NCBI RefSeq assembly: GCF_901538355.1
Contig: NZ_LR593887.1
Coordinates: 4,378,920-4,442,919 of the forward strand
DNA: 64,000 nucleotides
From: Tuwongella immobilis
Lineage (GTDB): Bacteria > Planctomycetota > Planctomycetia > Gemmatales > Gemmataceae
Reading direction: 5' to 3'
Shown: piece after piece, positions 56,494-64,000 of the stretch
Layout of the letters: each line of letters opens with the position of its first letter
How positions within the stretch are numbered: position 1 is the stretch's first letter
Notes under the pieces: model-generated
What the model was told of the DNA's origin: nothing
The model's input: only the letters and a program-made list of their open reading frames with translations
Database searches by the model: none
Made by a program: the position numbers and the translations under genes

Positions 56494-57531
56494 ATGCCCA
56501 TGCGAAACGGATTGCTTAGCCTATTGATGCTCGGCATCGTGACGGCTCCCGGATTCGGGCAGATCATCACGCAATCAACCTTCGGCGTTCAATCCGGGAT
56601 TGGATTCTCGGTTCAACGTCGGAATTTTTCGCTCTCCGGTTATCTGGGACGTCGCAACCAAACGACGATTACCGTTGCGGGCGGATATACCCCCGTATAC
56701 TATCCGCCCCCGGCGTTTGTCCCCGGCCTGCTCCCGGTGGTTCCCGGGTATGGGCCGGTTCTTGGACCAGTGGGCGGATTCTACCCGAATCCCGGGTGGA
56801 TTGCCCCCGTGATTGTTCCCCCGCCGGTGGTGGTTGTGCCTCCACCGGTGATCGTTTTTGCGGGTCATAACGATCGTGCCGAACGATTCGAGCCGCGAAT
56901 CGACGATCCGGTGGTTCCGAAGGTCGATCCGGCGAAATTCGATGTCATCATGCCTCGCAAAAAACCGGCCAATCCGCCGGGCGCACTCGCGGGGATGGAA
57001 CCGGGGTTTCAGAAACGCCCCGCCCCGGCGTTGGCCATCGAACCCGCCCCGAATGCCAACCCGCGATTGGAAGCCGAGCGCCAATTGCAACTGGCCCGCG
57101 CTGCGTTCCAGGAACAAATGTACGGCCGCGCCGCCGAACGGGCGAACCGGGCACTGCAATTGGATCCAGAATTAGCGGAAGCGCAATTCCTGGTCGGCCA
57201 AGCCCAATTTGCGCTGGGCGATTTTACCGAGGCCACGCGGACACTCGCCGATGGTGCCACCCGATTTGCCAATTGGCCAAATCGCGCCGAATCGCTGGCG
57301 AAACTGTTTCAAGCGGCCCCGGATCGGCTCGAAGTCCGCATGCGCGACTTACGCACCGATTTGGAACGCGATTTGGCGAATCCGGCGTTGAACTTCCTGC
57401 TGGCCCATCAACAATGGTTCCAGGGCGACCGCGAGGCCGCGACAGCCCGATTTCGTCGATTGATGCCCCTGGTGGACGATTCCACCGGCATCCAACGCTT
57501 TCTGGAGGCGATGCCACCGGTGATTCGCTAA
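56494..57531 (+). CDS. exported tetratricopeptide-repeat protein
   Basis: The protein has 345 residues, ATG at 56494 with GGGGAG upstream. The signal peptide covers residues 1-22 (RNGLLSLLMLGIVTAPGFG). A Pro/Gly/Val-rich segment (about 55-130, with PPPVVVVPPP-type runs) is followed by a short linker and, from about 185, TPR units: RLEAERQLQLARAAFQEQMYGRAAERANRAL, PELAEAQFLVGQAQFALGDFTEAT, and a C-terminal LNFLLAHQQWFQGDREAATARF. Probably a periplasmic or surface scaffolding protein; the Pro-rich segment may span the wall or be exposed. It is followed by the ABC-F gene 80 bases later. Confidence 0.85.
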   Translation: MPMRNGLLSLLMLGIVTAPGFGQIITQSTFGVQSGIGFSVQRRNFSLSGYLGRRNQTTITVAGGYTPVYYPPPAFVPGLLPVVPGYGPVLGPVGGFYPNPGWIAPVIVPPPVVVVPPPVIVFAGHNDRAERFEPRIDDPVVPKVDPAKFDVIMPRKKPANPPGALAGMEPGFQKRPAPALAIEPAPNANPRLEAERQLQLARAAFQEQMYGRAAERANRALQLDPELAEAQFLVGQAQFALGDFTEATRTLADGATRFANWPNRAESLAKLFQAAPDRLEVRMRDLRTDLERDLANPALNFLLAHQQWFQGDREAATARFRRLMPLVDDSTGIQRFLEAMPPVIR

Positions 57532-57611
57532 ATCATCGGTAGCGGAGCAATCCGAATGCGGCCCGATGCCGGCTGGTCCGGCGTTTCGATTGCGGAGGCG
57601 AGAGCGACTTC

Positions 57612-59528
57612 ATGCTGGTGATGAGCTGCAAGGATTTGTCCCGTGCGTATGACAAAGGCCCCCTCTTCGAGGGATTGTCGTTTGAACTCTTTCATGGCGA
57701 ACGGGTCGGATTAGTCGGTCCAAACGGCGCGGGCAAAACGACGTTGATGCGCATTCTCGCGGGTCAGGATCAATCCGACACCGGAGAAGTGAAGTTGCAT
57801 GCCGGCGCACGCCTGCGCATTCTCGATCAACAGGCGGAATTCGCCCCCGGTCGCACGCTCATTGAAGAGGCCCGCAGCGCATTCGATGAGTTGCTCGCCG
57901 CTCAAGACGAACTCATCCGCGTGGGCGAAGCACTCGCCGAGGCCAAAACCGAAATCGAACAGAAATCGTTGTTCGCCCGCTTTGAACGGCTCAACGAATT
58001 GCTGTCGCATAACGACGCCTACACGCTGGATCACAAAATCGAACAGGTGCTCGCCGGCCTGAATTTCAAGAAAGCCGATTTCGATCGCGAAGTCCGCTCC
58101 TTCTCCGGGGGCCAACAGCGGCGATTGCTGCTGGCCAAACTGCTGCTCGCCGGGCCGGATGTCATGCTGCTGGACGAGCCGAGCAACCACCTGGATATTG
58201 ACACGGTTCGCTGGCTGGAAGGCTACCTGATCGCGCAATCGCAGGCGATGATTATCGTCAGCCACGATCGGTATTTCCTGAACAAAGTCACCACCAAAAC
58301 CTTCGAGCTGCACAACCGCCGAATCAGCAGTTACCCCGGCAATTACGATGCCTACGTGAAACTGCGAGCGGAACGCTACGAGCAGGAACTGAAAGCCTAC
58401 GAATCGCAGCGCGAATACATCGAAAAGCAAGAAGAATACATCCGCCGCGTCAATTACGGGCAGTTGGCCAAACAAGCGCAATCCCGCCAGAAGCAGCTCG
58501 ACAAATTGGAAATTGTCGAAAAGCCGACCCTGGTTTCCGGGCCGAATATCTCGTTTGGCGAGGTGATGCGGACCGGCGATGTCGTCTTCGAGGCGATCGA
58601 TCTCACCAAGCGATACGGCGATCGCACGCTGTTTGAGCGGCTCAGTTTCGCCATGCAGCGCGGCAAGCGACTGGGCATCATGGGCCCCAACGGTTGCGGC
58701 AAAACCACCCTGCTGAAAATCATGCTCGGCAAAGAGCAACCGACCTCCGGCACCATCAAGCGCGGCCACCTCGTCACGCCGGGATATCTCGATCAGCATT
58801 TGAAGCTGCTGGACGAAGAAAAATCCGTCATTCGCGCCGTCTGGCCGATTCCCGACCCCGATCTGACTGAACAGAAGATGCGCGATCTGCTGGGGCGATT
58901 CGGACTCTCTGGGCCGATCGTCGAGCAGAAAATCGGCGAACTTTCCGGCGGGGAACGCAGCCGCGCCGCACTCGCCCGATTGGTCGTCGAAGAGGCGAAT
59001 GTGCTGATTCTCGATGAACCAACCAACCATCTGGATATTTGGGCGTGCGATTCGCTGGAAGAAGCACTGCGCAATTTCGAGGGGTCCGTCATCGTCGTCA
59101 GCCATGATCGCTACTTCCTGAATCGGGTGTGCGATCTGCTGATCGTCTTCGAGCCGAATAAAGCGCAGCTCGTGTACGGGAATTACGACACCTACGAACT
59201 GCTGCGGGCAGCGCAAGAAGCGGCAGCGGCGGAAGAAGCTCGCCGACAAGCGGCCAAGGCTACGCCCGAATCGTCGAGCAACTCCGCCCCCACGAATGCG
59301 AAACCAGCCAAGCGCAAGCGAAAATTCCCGTATCGCAAAGTCGAAGACATTGAAGCCGACATTGCCACCCAGGAAACCGAAGTGATCCGCTTGGAAGCGC
59401 TGCTCGCCGATACGGATATCTACCGCGACCCCAATAAACTCACCGCGACGATGCAAGCCGTCGAAACGACCAAAAATAAACTCGCCGAGCTGTATCTCCA
59501 TTGGGAAGAAGCCAGCGAATTGAACTAA
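57612..59528 (+). CDS. ABC-F family ATP-binding protein
   Basis: This 638-residue protein has two ABC cassettes and no membrane helix. NBD1 is GPNGAGKTT (Walker A, about 37-45), SFSGGQQRRLLLAKLLL signature, and MLLDEPSNHLDI Walker B. NBD2 is GPNGCGKTT, LSGGERSRAALARLV, and LILDEPTNHLDI. The linker between them has the KQEEYIRRVNYGQLAKQAQSR helical pair typical of ABC-F proteins, and the C terminus is a coiled coil (VEDIEADIATQETEVIRLEALL). ABC-F proteins act on ribosomes; this one is closest in plan to Uup-like members. An earlier ATG at 57612 and one at 57621 are both usable. Confidence 0.95.
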   Translation: MLVMSCKDLSRAYDKGPLFEGLSFELFHGERVGLVGPNGAGKTTLMRILAGQDQSDTGEVKLHAGARLRILDQQAEFAPGRTLIEEARSAFDELLAAQDELIRVGEALAEAKTEIEQKSLFARFERLNELLSHNDAYTLDHKIEQVLAGLNFKKADFDREVRSFSGGQQRRLLLAKLLLAGPDVMLLDEPSNHLDIDTVRWLEGYLIAQSQAMIIVSHDRYFLNKVTTKTFELHNRRISSYPGNYDAYVKLRAERYEQELKAYESQREYIEKQEEYIRRVNYGQLAKQAQSRQKQLDKLEIVEKPTLVSGPNISFGEVMRTGDVVFEAIDLTKRYGDRTLFERLSFAMQRGKRLGIMGPNGCGKTTLLKIMLGKEQPTSGTIKRGHLVTPGYLDQHLKLLDEEKSVIRAVWPIPDPDLTEQKMRDLLGRFGLSGPIVEQKIGELSGGERSRAALARLVVEEANVLILDEPTNHLDIWACDSLEEALRNFEGSVIVVSHDRYFLNRVCDLLIVFEPNKAQLVYGNYDTYELLRAAQEAAAAEEARRQAAKATPESSSNSAPTNAKPAKRKRKFPYRKVEDIEADIATQETEVIRLEALLADTDIYRDPNKLTATMQAVETTKNKLAELYLHWEEASELN

Positions 59529-59543
59529 CCCCGAGGGTGCCCC

Positions 59544-60632
59544 ATGTCGGAATTTCAGCACGCGTTGGATTCGCTGCTGGCGATCGTCTCGGACTCGTCG
59601 CGGATCGCCCAAGAACTGCGGCCGGCGGCGGTCACGCTCTGCCAGAAGCTCGAACATGCGACCATGGACGAAAAGAACGATGGCATCCGTCGCATCGCCG
59701 GGCATCTGCTCGAATCCGACCTCAACACGAGTAGTTTGTTGACCGTCTGCTGTGGTGCGATCATCGAGAACGGGGGCGATCCGCTGCCGTTGGCGGAACC
59801 ACTGACTACCCGGCTGCCCGGTGTGCTATCGCAAGCAGCGAATTTCGCCGAACAGTGCGAACAGCTCGCGGAATCGCAAGACGCCGACCAAGCCGAGCCT
59901 TCCGATGAGAACCCGGTGAAGCGATTCGGCGACGATGTTGCCCAGAAACTGCCGCAGGCCGCGAAAGCCTGGGCGGTGACGGAATCGTATGGCATGGGTG
60001 CGATTGCGGCGTTGGCCCATTCCAAGGCGGTTCGCAAACAGTTCCAGGAATCGGACTTGCTGGGTGCCGTGGCGGCCCTGGCCCGATTCCATCCCGAGAT
60101 GCACTATGTGAATATGCTGCTAGATGTGCTCGACGATGAGCCGCTGCTGGTGTTGCATCCCGAATCCGGCAAAGGCTTTCGGTTACGGATGTCCGGCATC
60201 GCGGATAATTTCCAACTGCACACGCTGCTGGCGGATCTGCTGATCGGCCCGGAAAGCGTGGGGCAATTGCCGGGGGAACGACCGCCACAACCGGCGATTG
60301 ATGCCGCGCGGGATCAGCCCGTGAATCCGGAATATGACACCGTTTATGGGCCGTTCAATCTGTCCAATTGGCCCGCGCTCAATCCGGATGGGACGCTGGG
60401 ACCGGCAGGCGATCATTCGGGATTGTGGATCTGGAACGAAGGTCGCCCGGCGGATATTCTGCCGTTTGAAGGAACGCGGGTGGTGCTGCTCGAAGCGCCT
60501 CCGTATGAACGCGGGTGGCAGGCCGGTCGGGTGTTTCCCGGCATGGTCGCGGAATTGGTCCACGAAGCGACGTTGAGCCGCGAAGAAGTCGCCGACTTGC
60601 TCACCCGCATGGGTCAGGCTCCCCGGCCATGA
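59544..60632 (+). CDS. unknown protein, first of two tandem paralogs
   Basis: The protein has 362 residues, starting 16 bases after the ABC-F stop. It has no signal peptide. Residues 1-110 are mostly helical; the middle has KAWAVTESYGMGAIAALAHSKAVRKQF and then the key segment LLDVLDDEPLLVLHPESGKGFRLRMSGIADNFQLHTLLADLL. The C-terminal part has LWIWNEGRPADILPFEG and VVLLEAPPYERGW. These segments align with the next protein (LLAVLDDAEILLIDPRERLGWHLQVAGIDRIRDLH and the FWLWHP / VALIGPPPF part), so the two are paralogs. The family is unknown to me. The gene overlaps the next one by ATGA. Confidence 0.8.
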   Translation: MSEFQHALDSLLAIVSDSSRIAQELRPAAVTLCQKLEHATMDEKNDGIRRIAGHLLESDLNTSSLLTVCCGAIIENGGDPLPLAEPLTTRLPGVLSQAANFAEQCEQLAESQDADQAEPSDENPVKRFGDDVAQKLPQAAKAWAVTESYGMGAIAALAHSKAVRKQFQESDLLGAVAALARFHPEMHYVNMLLDVLDDEPLLVLHPESGKGFRLRMSGIADNFQLHTLLADLLIGPESVGQLPGERPPQPAIDAARDQPVNPEYDTVYGPFNLSNWPALNPDGTLGPAGDHSGLWIWNEGRPADILPFEGTRVVLLEAPPYERGWQAGRVFPGMVAELVHEATLSREEVADLLTRMGQAPRP

Positions 60633-61453
60633 GCGCCGATTGGTCCCATCACCTGGAATCGCTGCTGCCGCTCAGCGATTCCATCGCCCAACTGCTGGAA
60701 GTGTGCGAGCGACTGGCCAACACGCTCGCCAACCAACGCTCCTCGCAAACGCGGGTCGAACTCAACAGCATTCTCACCCCCGAGGAACGCCGCGAGCCGC
60801 CCGCTGTCGAGCGATTTCGTCGCTATGTCGGCAAGCACGCGCCGGAACTCCTCGCGGCATGGGCCACATTCGAACAGCATCTCCCGCCACTTCTGCGACA
60901 GATGGCCGCCGACCGGGAAGTCCGGCAGTACGTCCGCGCATCCGCCCTGGCCCGCGCGGCGTGGTTGGCCTTTGTCGGCAGCGATGACCGCATCCGCGAT
61001 TTTGCCCAACTCCTGGCCGTGCTGGATGATGCGGAAATCCTGCTGATCGATCCACGGGAACGCCTCGGTTGGCATCTGCAAGTCGCCGGGATCGATCGAA
61101 TCCGGGACTTGCACCTCGCCTGGCAATGGAAGGCCGGGACCGACCAAGCCAAACCGGAATCGCTCACGCCGCAATTCTGGTTGTGGCATCCGCGCGTGTT
61201 GCAGCGCTGGCCGGAACTTCCGCCGGGATTGGCCGGTAGCGACGATTGGCTGTGGGAGCATCGCTCCGCCGCCACGTTGCCGCGCATCGATTCCCGATTC
61301 GTCGCCCTGATCGGCCCGCCGCCATTTCTCCCGGTGTGGGAAACCTCCACACGTCACCCCGGACTGCTGCCGATTCTTCAGCAGATCACCCCACTCCCAT
61401 CTACCAATATCGATTCCTGGATCAAATTCTTCACATATCGAATTACCGCTTGA
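60629..61453 (+). CDS. unknown protein, second of two tandem paralogs
   Basis: The protein has 274 residues; its ATG overlaps the previous stop (ATGA at 60629-60632), a classic coupled start. It is shorter than its neighbour, lacking the C-terminal 60-90 residues, but shares the central AEILLIDPRERLGWHLQVAGIDRIRD segment and the later FWLWHPRVLQRWPELP / FVALIGPPPFLPVWE segment. It has no signal peptide, metal site or catalytic motif. Tandem paralogs with coupled translation suggest subunits of one complex, perhaps a heterodimer. Confidence 0.8.
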   Translation: MSADWSHHLESLLPLSDSIAQLLEVCERLANTLANQRSSQTRVELNSILTPEERREPPAVERFRRYVGKHAPELLAAWATFEQHLPPLLRQMAADREVRQYVRASALARAAWLAFVGSDDRIRDFAQLLAVLDDAEILLIDPRERLGWHLQVAGIDRIRDLHLAWQWKAGTDQAKPESLTPQFWLWHPRVLQRWPELPPGLAGSDDWLWEHRSAATLPRIDSRFVALIGPPPFLPVWETSTRHPGLLPILQQITPLPSTNIDSWIKFFTYRITA

Positions 61454-61502
61454 CTTCAAATCGAGAGAAAGATATTCAAGCGGCCCAAGGAGGGGAGCCG
61501 AT

Positions 61503-62744
61503 ATGAACCAATTGCGCATCGTCGGGGTACTGCTGGTGATCGGGATGCTGCCCAGTCTGTTACCTGGCGCGCTGTTCGCGCAGCCGGAAGGCGTGCCGCT
61601 TGATCCCGGGCCGATCCCCGCTGCGCCGATTCTTCCGGCTTCGTTTCCGACACAGAATCCGACTCTGCCTCCTGAAGTCGGACCAATGCCGACTCAGAAT
61701 CCAGTAAATCAGCCCGATCCGACTCCTGCGCCGATCGTGCTGACTCCGATGCCGACTAATCCGGATCCTCAATCCACGCCGACACCGTCCGCGACACCGG
61801 CGACGCCCGCGGTTGCCCCCGCGACACCGCCAGCGACACCGGCGCCAGCAGTCCCTGCAACGCCGACTGCGACGCCGGGTGCGGCTCCGGTGGTGCCGGT
61901 TCCGCTCATCAATCCCCCGCCGCCATCGGCTGGAGGTGGAAATAGCACGATTCCCCCGGTGATGAACTACACGCTGCCATCGGGATCGACAGTGACCTTT
62001 GGCATTCCCAATGGCGATGGCGGGTTCAATCCCAATGCGGTGCTTGGCCCGCCGCAGGTGCTCAAGAAAACGGCAACGGAACAGGGCGAACCACGACTGT
62101 GGATGGGGGGCGTGGAATTCGGGTTGAATGGCAGTGAGGGGAACAGCCAGATTCTCAAGATTCGCTTTGGCGCGAATGCCACCCGCAAGTCGCAAACCAA
62201 TTTGCTGGCAGCGGATCTGTTCTACGGCTTCTCGACGCAGAACAGCGAACGGAACGAGAACAAAATGCTGCTCTCGGTGCGGGATGAAATTCTGCTGGCC
62301 GGTACGCAGTGGAGCCCGTTCTTAGCCGGGACGACCGAATACGACGAATTCCGGGATTACGAATTTCGCTACGCCAGCCACGCGGGGTTGAGTTATCTAT
62401 TCTGGAAAACGGAGAAATCGCTGTTCAAAGGGCGATTTGGCGTGGGGACATCGGTGGAAGTGAGTCCGGAAGATACGCGGTACAACCCCGAAGGGATGTT
62501 GGGGTACGATTTCAATTGGCGATTCACCGATCGGCAGCGATTTGTGACCTCGGCCGACTTCTTTCAGGATTTGGGCAATCTGGAACGGCAGCGCGTGCGG
62601 GTCCGGGGTGCGTATGAAATCTTGGTCGATCCCGAATCGAATCTCACGCTCCGACTCGGGATTCAAGAGCGGTACGATAGCCAGCCCGGGAATGCGAAGC
62701 CGAACGACCTCGACTTTTTCGCCACGCTGATGTTCCGATTTTGA
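61503..62744 (+). CDS. exported protein with Pro/Thr-rich linker and outer-membrane-barrel-like C terminus
   Basis: The protein has 413 residues, ATG at 61503 with a strong AGGAGGGGAG site. A signal peptide covers residues 1-22. Residues 30-145 are low-complexity, dominated by Pro, Thr, Ala (ATPATPAVAPATPPATPAPAV-type). From about 185 to the end there is a strand-rich DUF481-like barrel: SQILKIRFGANATRKSQTNL, LFYGFSTQNSERNENKMLLSVRDE, KSLFKGRFGVGTSVEVSPED, and a C-terminal FFATLMFRF ending in Phe, as outer-membrane barrels do. It is probably an outer-membrane protein of the YdiY/DUF481 type with an extended periplasmic linker. The stop is 8 bases from the next, converging gene. Confidence 0.78.
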   Translation: MNQLRIVGVLLVIGMLPSLLPGALFAQPEGVPLDPGPIPAAPILPASFPTQNPTLPPEVGPMPTQNPVNQPDPTPAPIVLTPMPTNPDPQSTPTPSATPATPAVAPATPPATPAPAVPATPTATPGAAPVVPVPLINPPPPSAGGGNSTIPPVMNYTLPSGSTVTFGIPNGDGGFNPNAVLGPPQVLKKTATEQGEPRLWMGGVEFGLNGSEGNSQILKIRFGANATRKSQTNLLAADLFYGFSTQNSERNENKMLLSVRDEILLAGTQWSPFLAGTTEYDEFRDYEFRYASHAGLSYLFWKTEKSLFKGRFGVGTSVEVSPEDTRYNPEGMLGYDFNWRFTDRQRFVTSADFFQDLGNLERQRVRVRGAYEILVDPESNLTLRLGIQERYDSQPGNAKPNDLDFFATLMFRF

Positions 62745-62752
62745 CAATCGGA

Positions 62753-62854
62753 TTACTTCTTGTACTTCTTGGTGCTTCGCAGCTTGTGCTTGCGGTTCTT
62801 CCGCAGTCGCTTGGCGAGAGTCCGCATGCTCTTGGAACGATGTTGAATGCCCAT
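62753..62854 (-). CDS. 33-residue very basic protein
   Basis: The gene runs from the ATG at 62852-62854 (AGGAG 8 bases upstream) to TAA at 62753-62755. The product is almost entirely Lys, Arg, His, Ser and Thr, beginning MGIQHRSKSMRTLAKRLRKN and ending with a KKYKK tail; fourteen of 33 residues are Lys or Arg. It has the look of a small ribosome-associated or nucleic-acid-binding protein such as THX/bS22-type proteins, but does not match the sequences I know. It would be missed by standard gene callers with a length cut-off. It is convergent with the DUF481-like gene and upstream of nothing on its own strand within the window. Confidence 0.7.
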   Translation of the reverse strand: MGIQHRSKSMRTLAKRLRKNRKHKLRSTKKYKK

Positions 62855-62935
62855 TCCGATCACTCCTAACGAGTCCACCAACCAAATCCGAGGAACGGGC
62901 ATTATAGCAGGCCGCCTTCGAATCGGCAGGGGGAA

Positions 62936-64000
62936 TTAAGGCTTGCTCATGCCCACAAAACTGCCGTCGTTTTCTCGGGAGAGTGCCCAAAGAAAGGCTC
63001 CCACCGCGGGATTCTCGAAGAAAAAGCCGATGGAATTGATTCGGACTCGCGGCGCATTCGCCCGGAACCCGTTCCAACTTTGCTGCATTTTTTGCCGGAC
63101 GTAGCGTGCCAGAATATCCGACTTCTCCGCCTCGGGAAGATTCGTGCCCAATGCTTGCTGGGCAATCGTTAATCCCGGTCCGCTGGTCGGCAGACCATCC
63201 GAGAACAGATATAGCGTATCCATCCCTTGATCGCGCATGCCAAAGGCCGCCTCGAAGCCATCGTAGAGATTCGTGTCGCCCTTGGGGGTGAAGTTCATCA
63301 GCGTACGCTTGACCAGATCGAGCGTGGTATTCCCCTCAAAGCGAATCCAGCGCCCGCGCTGCCCCAAAGGATGTTGCACCTGATCGGAGAACAACACCAG
63401 TTGGAATTGTTCCATTTGCGGAATACTCCGCATCACTTTCACGATCGTCTCCACGACAATCGGCCACTTGGTCAGATCGTCGGTTTCTTTGTCCCGCATC
63501 ATCATGCTGCCCGAGACATCGACCAGAAACACGACCGAGCGGCCCGACATGGCGATGCCGGCGAAGCGCGTCTCCTCATCGGCTTTGGCCTGCTTGAGTT
63601 GCACATCCATCGATTTGATCTGTCCCTGAAGATCGATGATGTTCTTGCGATAATCTTCGGTGGTTTCCGAGCTGGCTTGCAGCTTGCGTTCCAACCCGGC
63701 GATTTGTCGCAGCAATCGGGCCATATCGTCGGTTTGCGTTTTGGTTTTGGCGTCGGATTTCTCGTTCATCGCCAGCAAGTCGCGGATTTGCAGCGTGGCG
63801 GTGGCATACGCCTTTTCGGATGCGGTCAATTTGGCCTGCATCGCGGCCATCTCGGTCCGCAGGGACGCCAATTCCGTGCGGGTCGCCAGCAATTGCGCTT
63901 GGATGGAGTCGCGTTCGCGGGTGCGGGTGGCGGTCAGGGCTTTCTCGTCCGAAAGCAAGCCGGTCAGCCGTTTTTGCTCGGTTTTGAGATCGACAATATT
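62936..64000 (-). CDS. VWA-domain protein with coiled coil (5' end beyond the window)
   Basis: The frame stays open to the window edge, so the N terminus is missing; at least 354 residues are visible. The visible N-terminal part is a long coiled coil (RDSIQAQLLATRTELASLRTEMAAMQ, LQGQIKSMDVQLKQAKADE). The C-terminal half is a von Willebrand A domain: VVFLVDVSGSM (MIDAS DxSxS), the Thr region in TKWPIVVETIV, NLYDGFEAAFG, and TLYLFSDGLPTSGPG. VWA domains bind ligands through a metal; planctomycete coiled-coil VWA proteins are typically surface or periplasmic and of unknown role. It is the last feature of the window. Confidence 0.85.
   Translation of the reverse strand, partial: NIVDLKTEQKRLTGLLSDEKALTATRTRERDSIQAQLLATRTELASLRTEMAAMQAKLTASEKAYATATLQIRDLLAMNEKSDAKTKTQTDDMARLLRQIAGLERKLQASSETTEDYRKNIIDLQGQIKSMDVQLKQAKADEETRFAGIAMSGRSVVFLVDVSGSMMMRDKETDDLTKWPIVVETIVKVMRSIPQMEQFQLVLFSDQVQHPLGQRGRWIRFEGNTTLDLVKRTLMNFTPKGDTNLYDGFEAAFGMRDQGMDTLYLFSDGLPTSGPGLTIAQQALGTNLPEAEKSDILARYVRQKMQQSWNGFRANAPRVRINSIGFFFENPAVGAFLWALSRENDGSFVGMSKP

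Noticed and set aside
57711-59705. A 660-codon minus-strand open frame opposite the ABC-F gene
   Set aside because: Shadow of two complete ABC cassettes on the plus strand.

Overview
The window reads as bacterial chromosome from the phylum Planctomycetota, most probably the Gemmatales/Gemmataceae side. This is inferred from its family content: two DUF1559 pilin-like proteins with the C-terminal H-x9-DG signature, a DUF1501 / DUF1549-DUF1553 pair, a DUF1080 protein, a PVC-type CxxCH heme dehydrogenase, two Hanks-type kinases (one with WD40 repeats), DUF3500, DUF2203, and an N-terminal LDERIVPA tag of the kind seen on many Gemmata exported proteins. GC content is high and coding density moderate. 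Nearly all genes are chromosomal housekeeping or phylum-typical surface genes. No insertion sequence, phage gene, CRISPR array, rRNA or replication origin was found.

Layout. 1-2015: end of a CsaA-like gene, a DUF1559 protein, a 61-residue lipoprotein and a very strong terminator. 2030-8668 (minus): DUF1549/DUF1553, DUF1501, TspO and a large PPC-domain exported protein in one tight run. 8883-13838 (minus): DUF1559, an associated lipoprotein with a good promoter and a perfect 16-bp palindrome upstream, an SMP-30-like lactonase and a membrane kinase with a C-terminal Cache-like sensor. 13980-18022 (plus): YiiX-like papain-fold hydrolase and the heme dehydrogenase. 18023-19880: a repeat-rich, gene-poor stretch with two tiny membrane-protein genes, one frameshifted. 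19881-23172 (minus): queA, an exported protein, a serine hydrolase and a TPR protein. 23488-26318 (plus): HtrA protease, an unknown protein and a four-cysteine zinc-ribbon-like protein. 26490-28412 (minus): Bax-inhibitor-1 protein and a ThiS-ThiG fusion. 28603-31143 (plus): NagB/PIG-L fusion and DUF2203. 31191-31435: a candidate stand-alone structured RNA with its own promoter and terminator. 31614-37168 (minus): DUF1080, M2 peptidase, UbiA prenyltransferase, inositol-3-phosphate synthase, GAF protein. 37429-38706: ribBA. 38719-45847 (minus): LhgO, DUF3500, serpin, WD40 kinase. 45948-47123: a divergent CIA30 / OGFr-domain pair. 47271-50764: an uncharacterised two-gene module (winged-helix/coiled-coil protein plus P-loop ATPase). 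50865-52966: rph, a SPOR-like duplicated protein, and tRNA-Lys(CTT) with promoter and terminator. 53127-56325 (minus): small membrane protein, a BshC-like protein and a family 2 glycosyltransferase. 56494-62744 (plus): TPR protein, ABC-F ATPase, two tandem paralogous unknown proteins, an outer-membrane barrel protein. 62753-64000 (minus): a 33-residue very basic protein and the C-terminal part of a VWA protein.

The strongest candidates for something undescribed are (i) the 47271-50764 winged-helix/ATPase module, (ii) the orphan structured RNA at about 31225-31435, (iii) the tandem paralogs at 59544-61453, and (iv) the unusual enzyme architectures: ThiS fused in frame to ThiG, and a NagB domain lacking the usual catalytic aspartate fused to a PIG-L deacetylase. 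All product names come from reading motifs by eye; no database search was possible.
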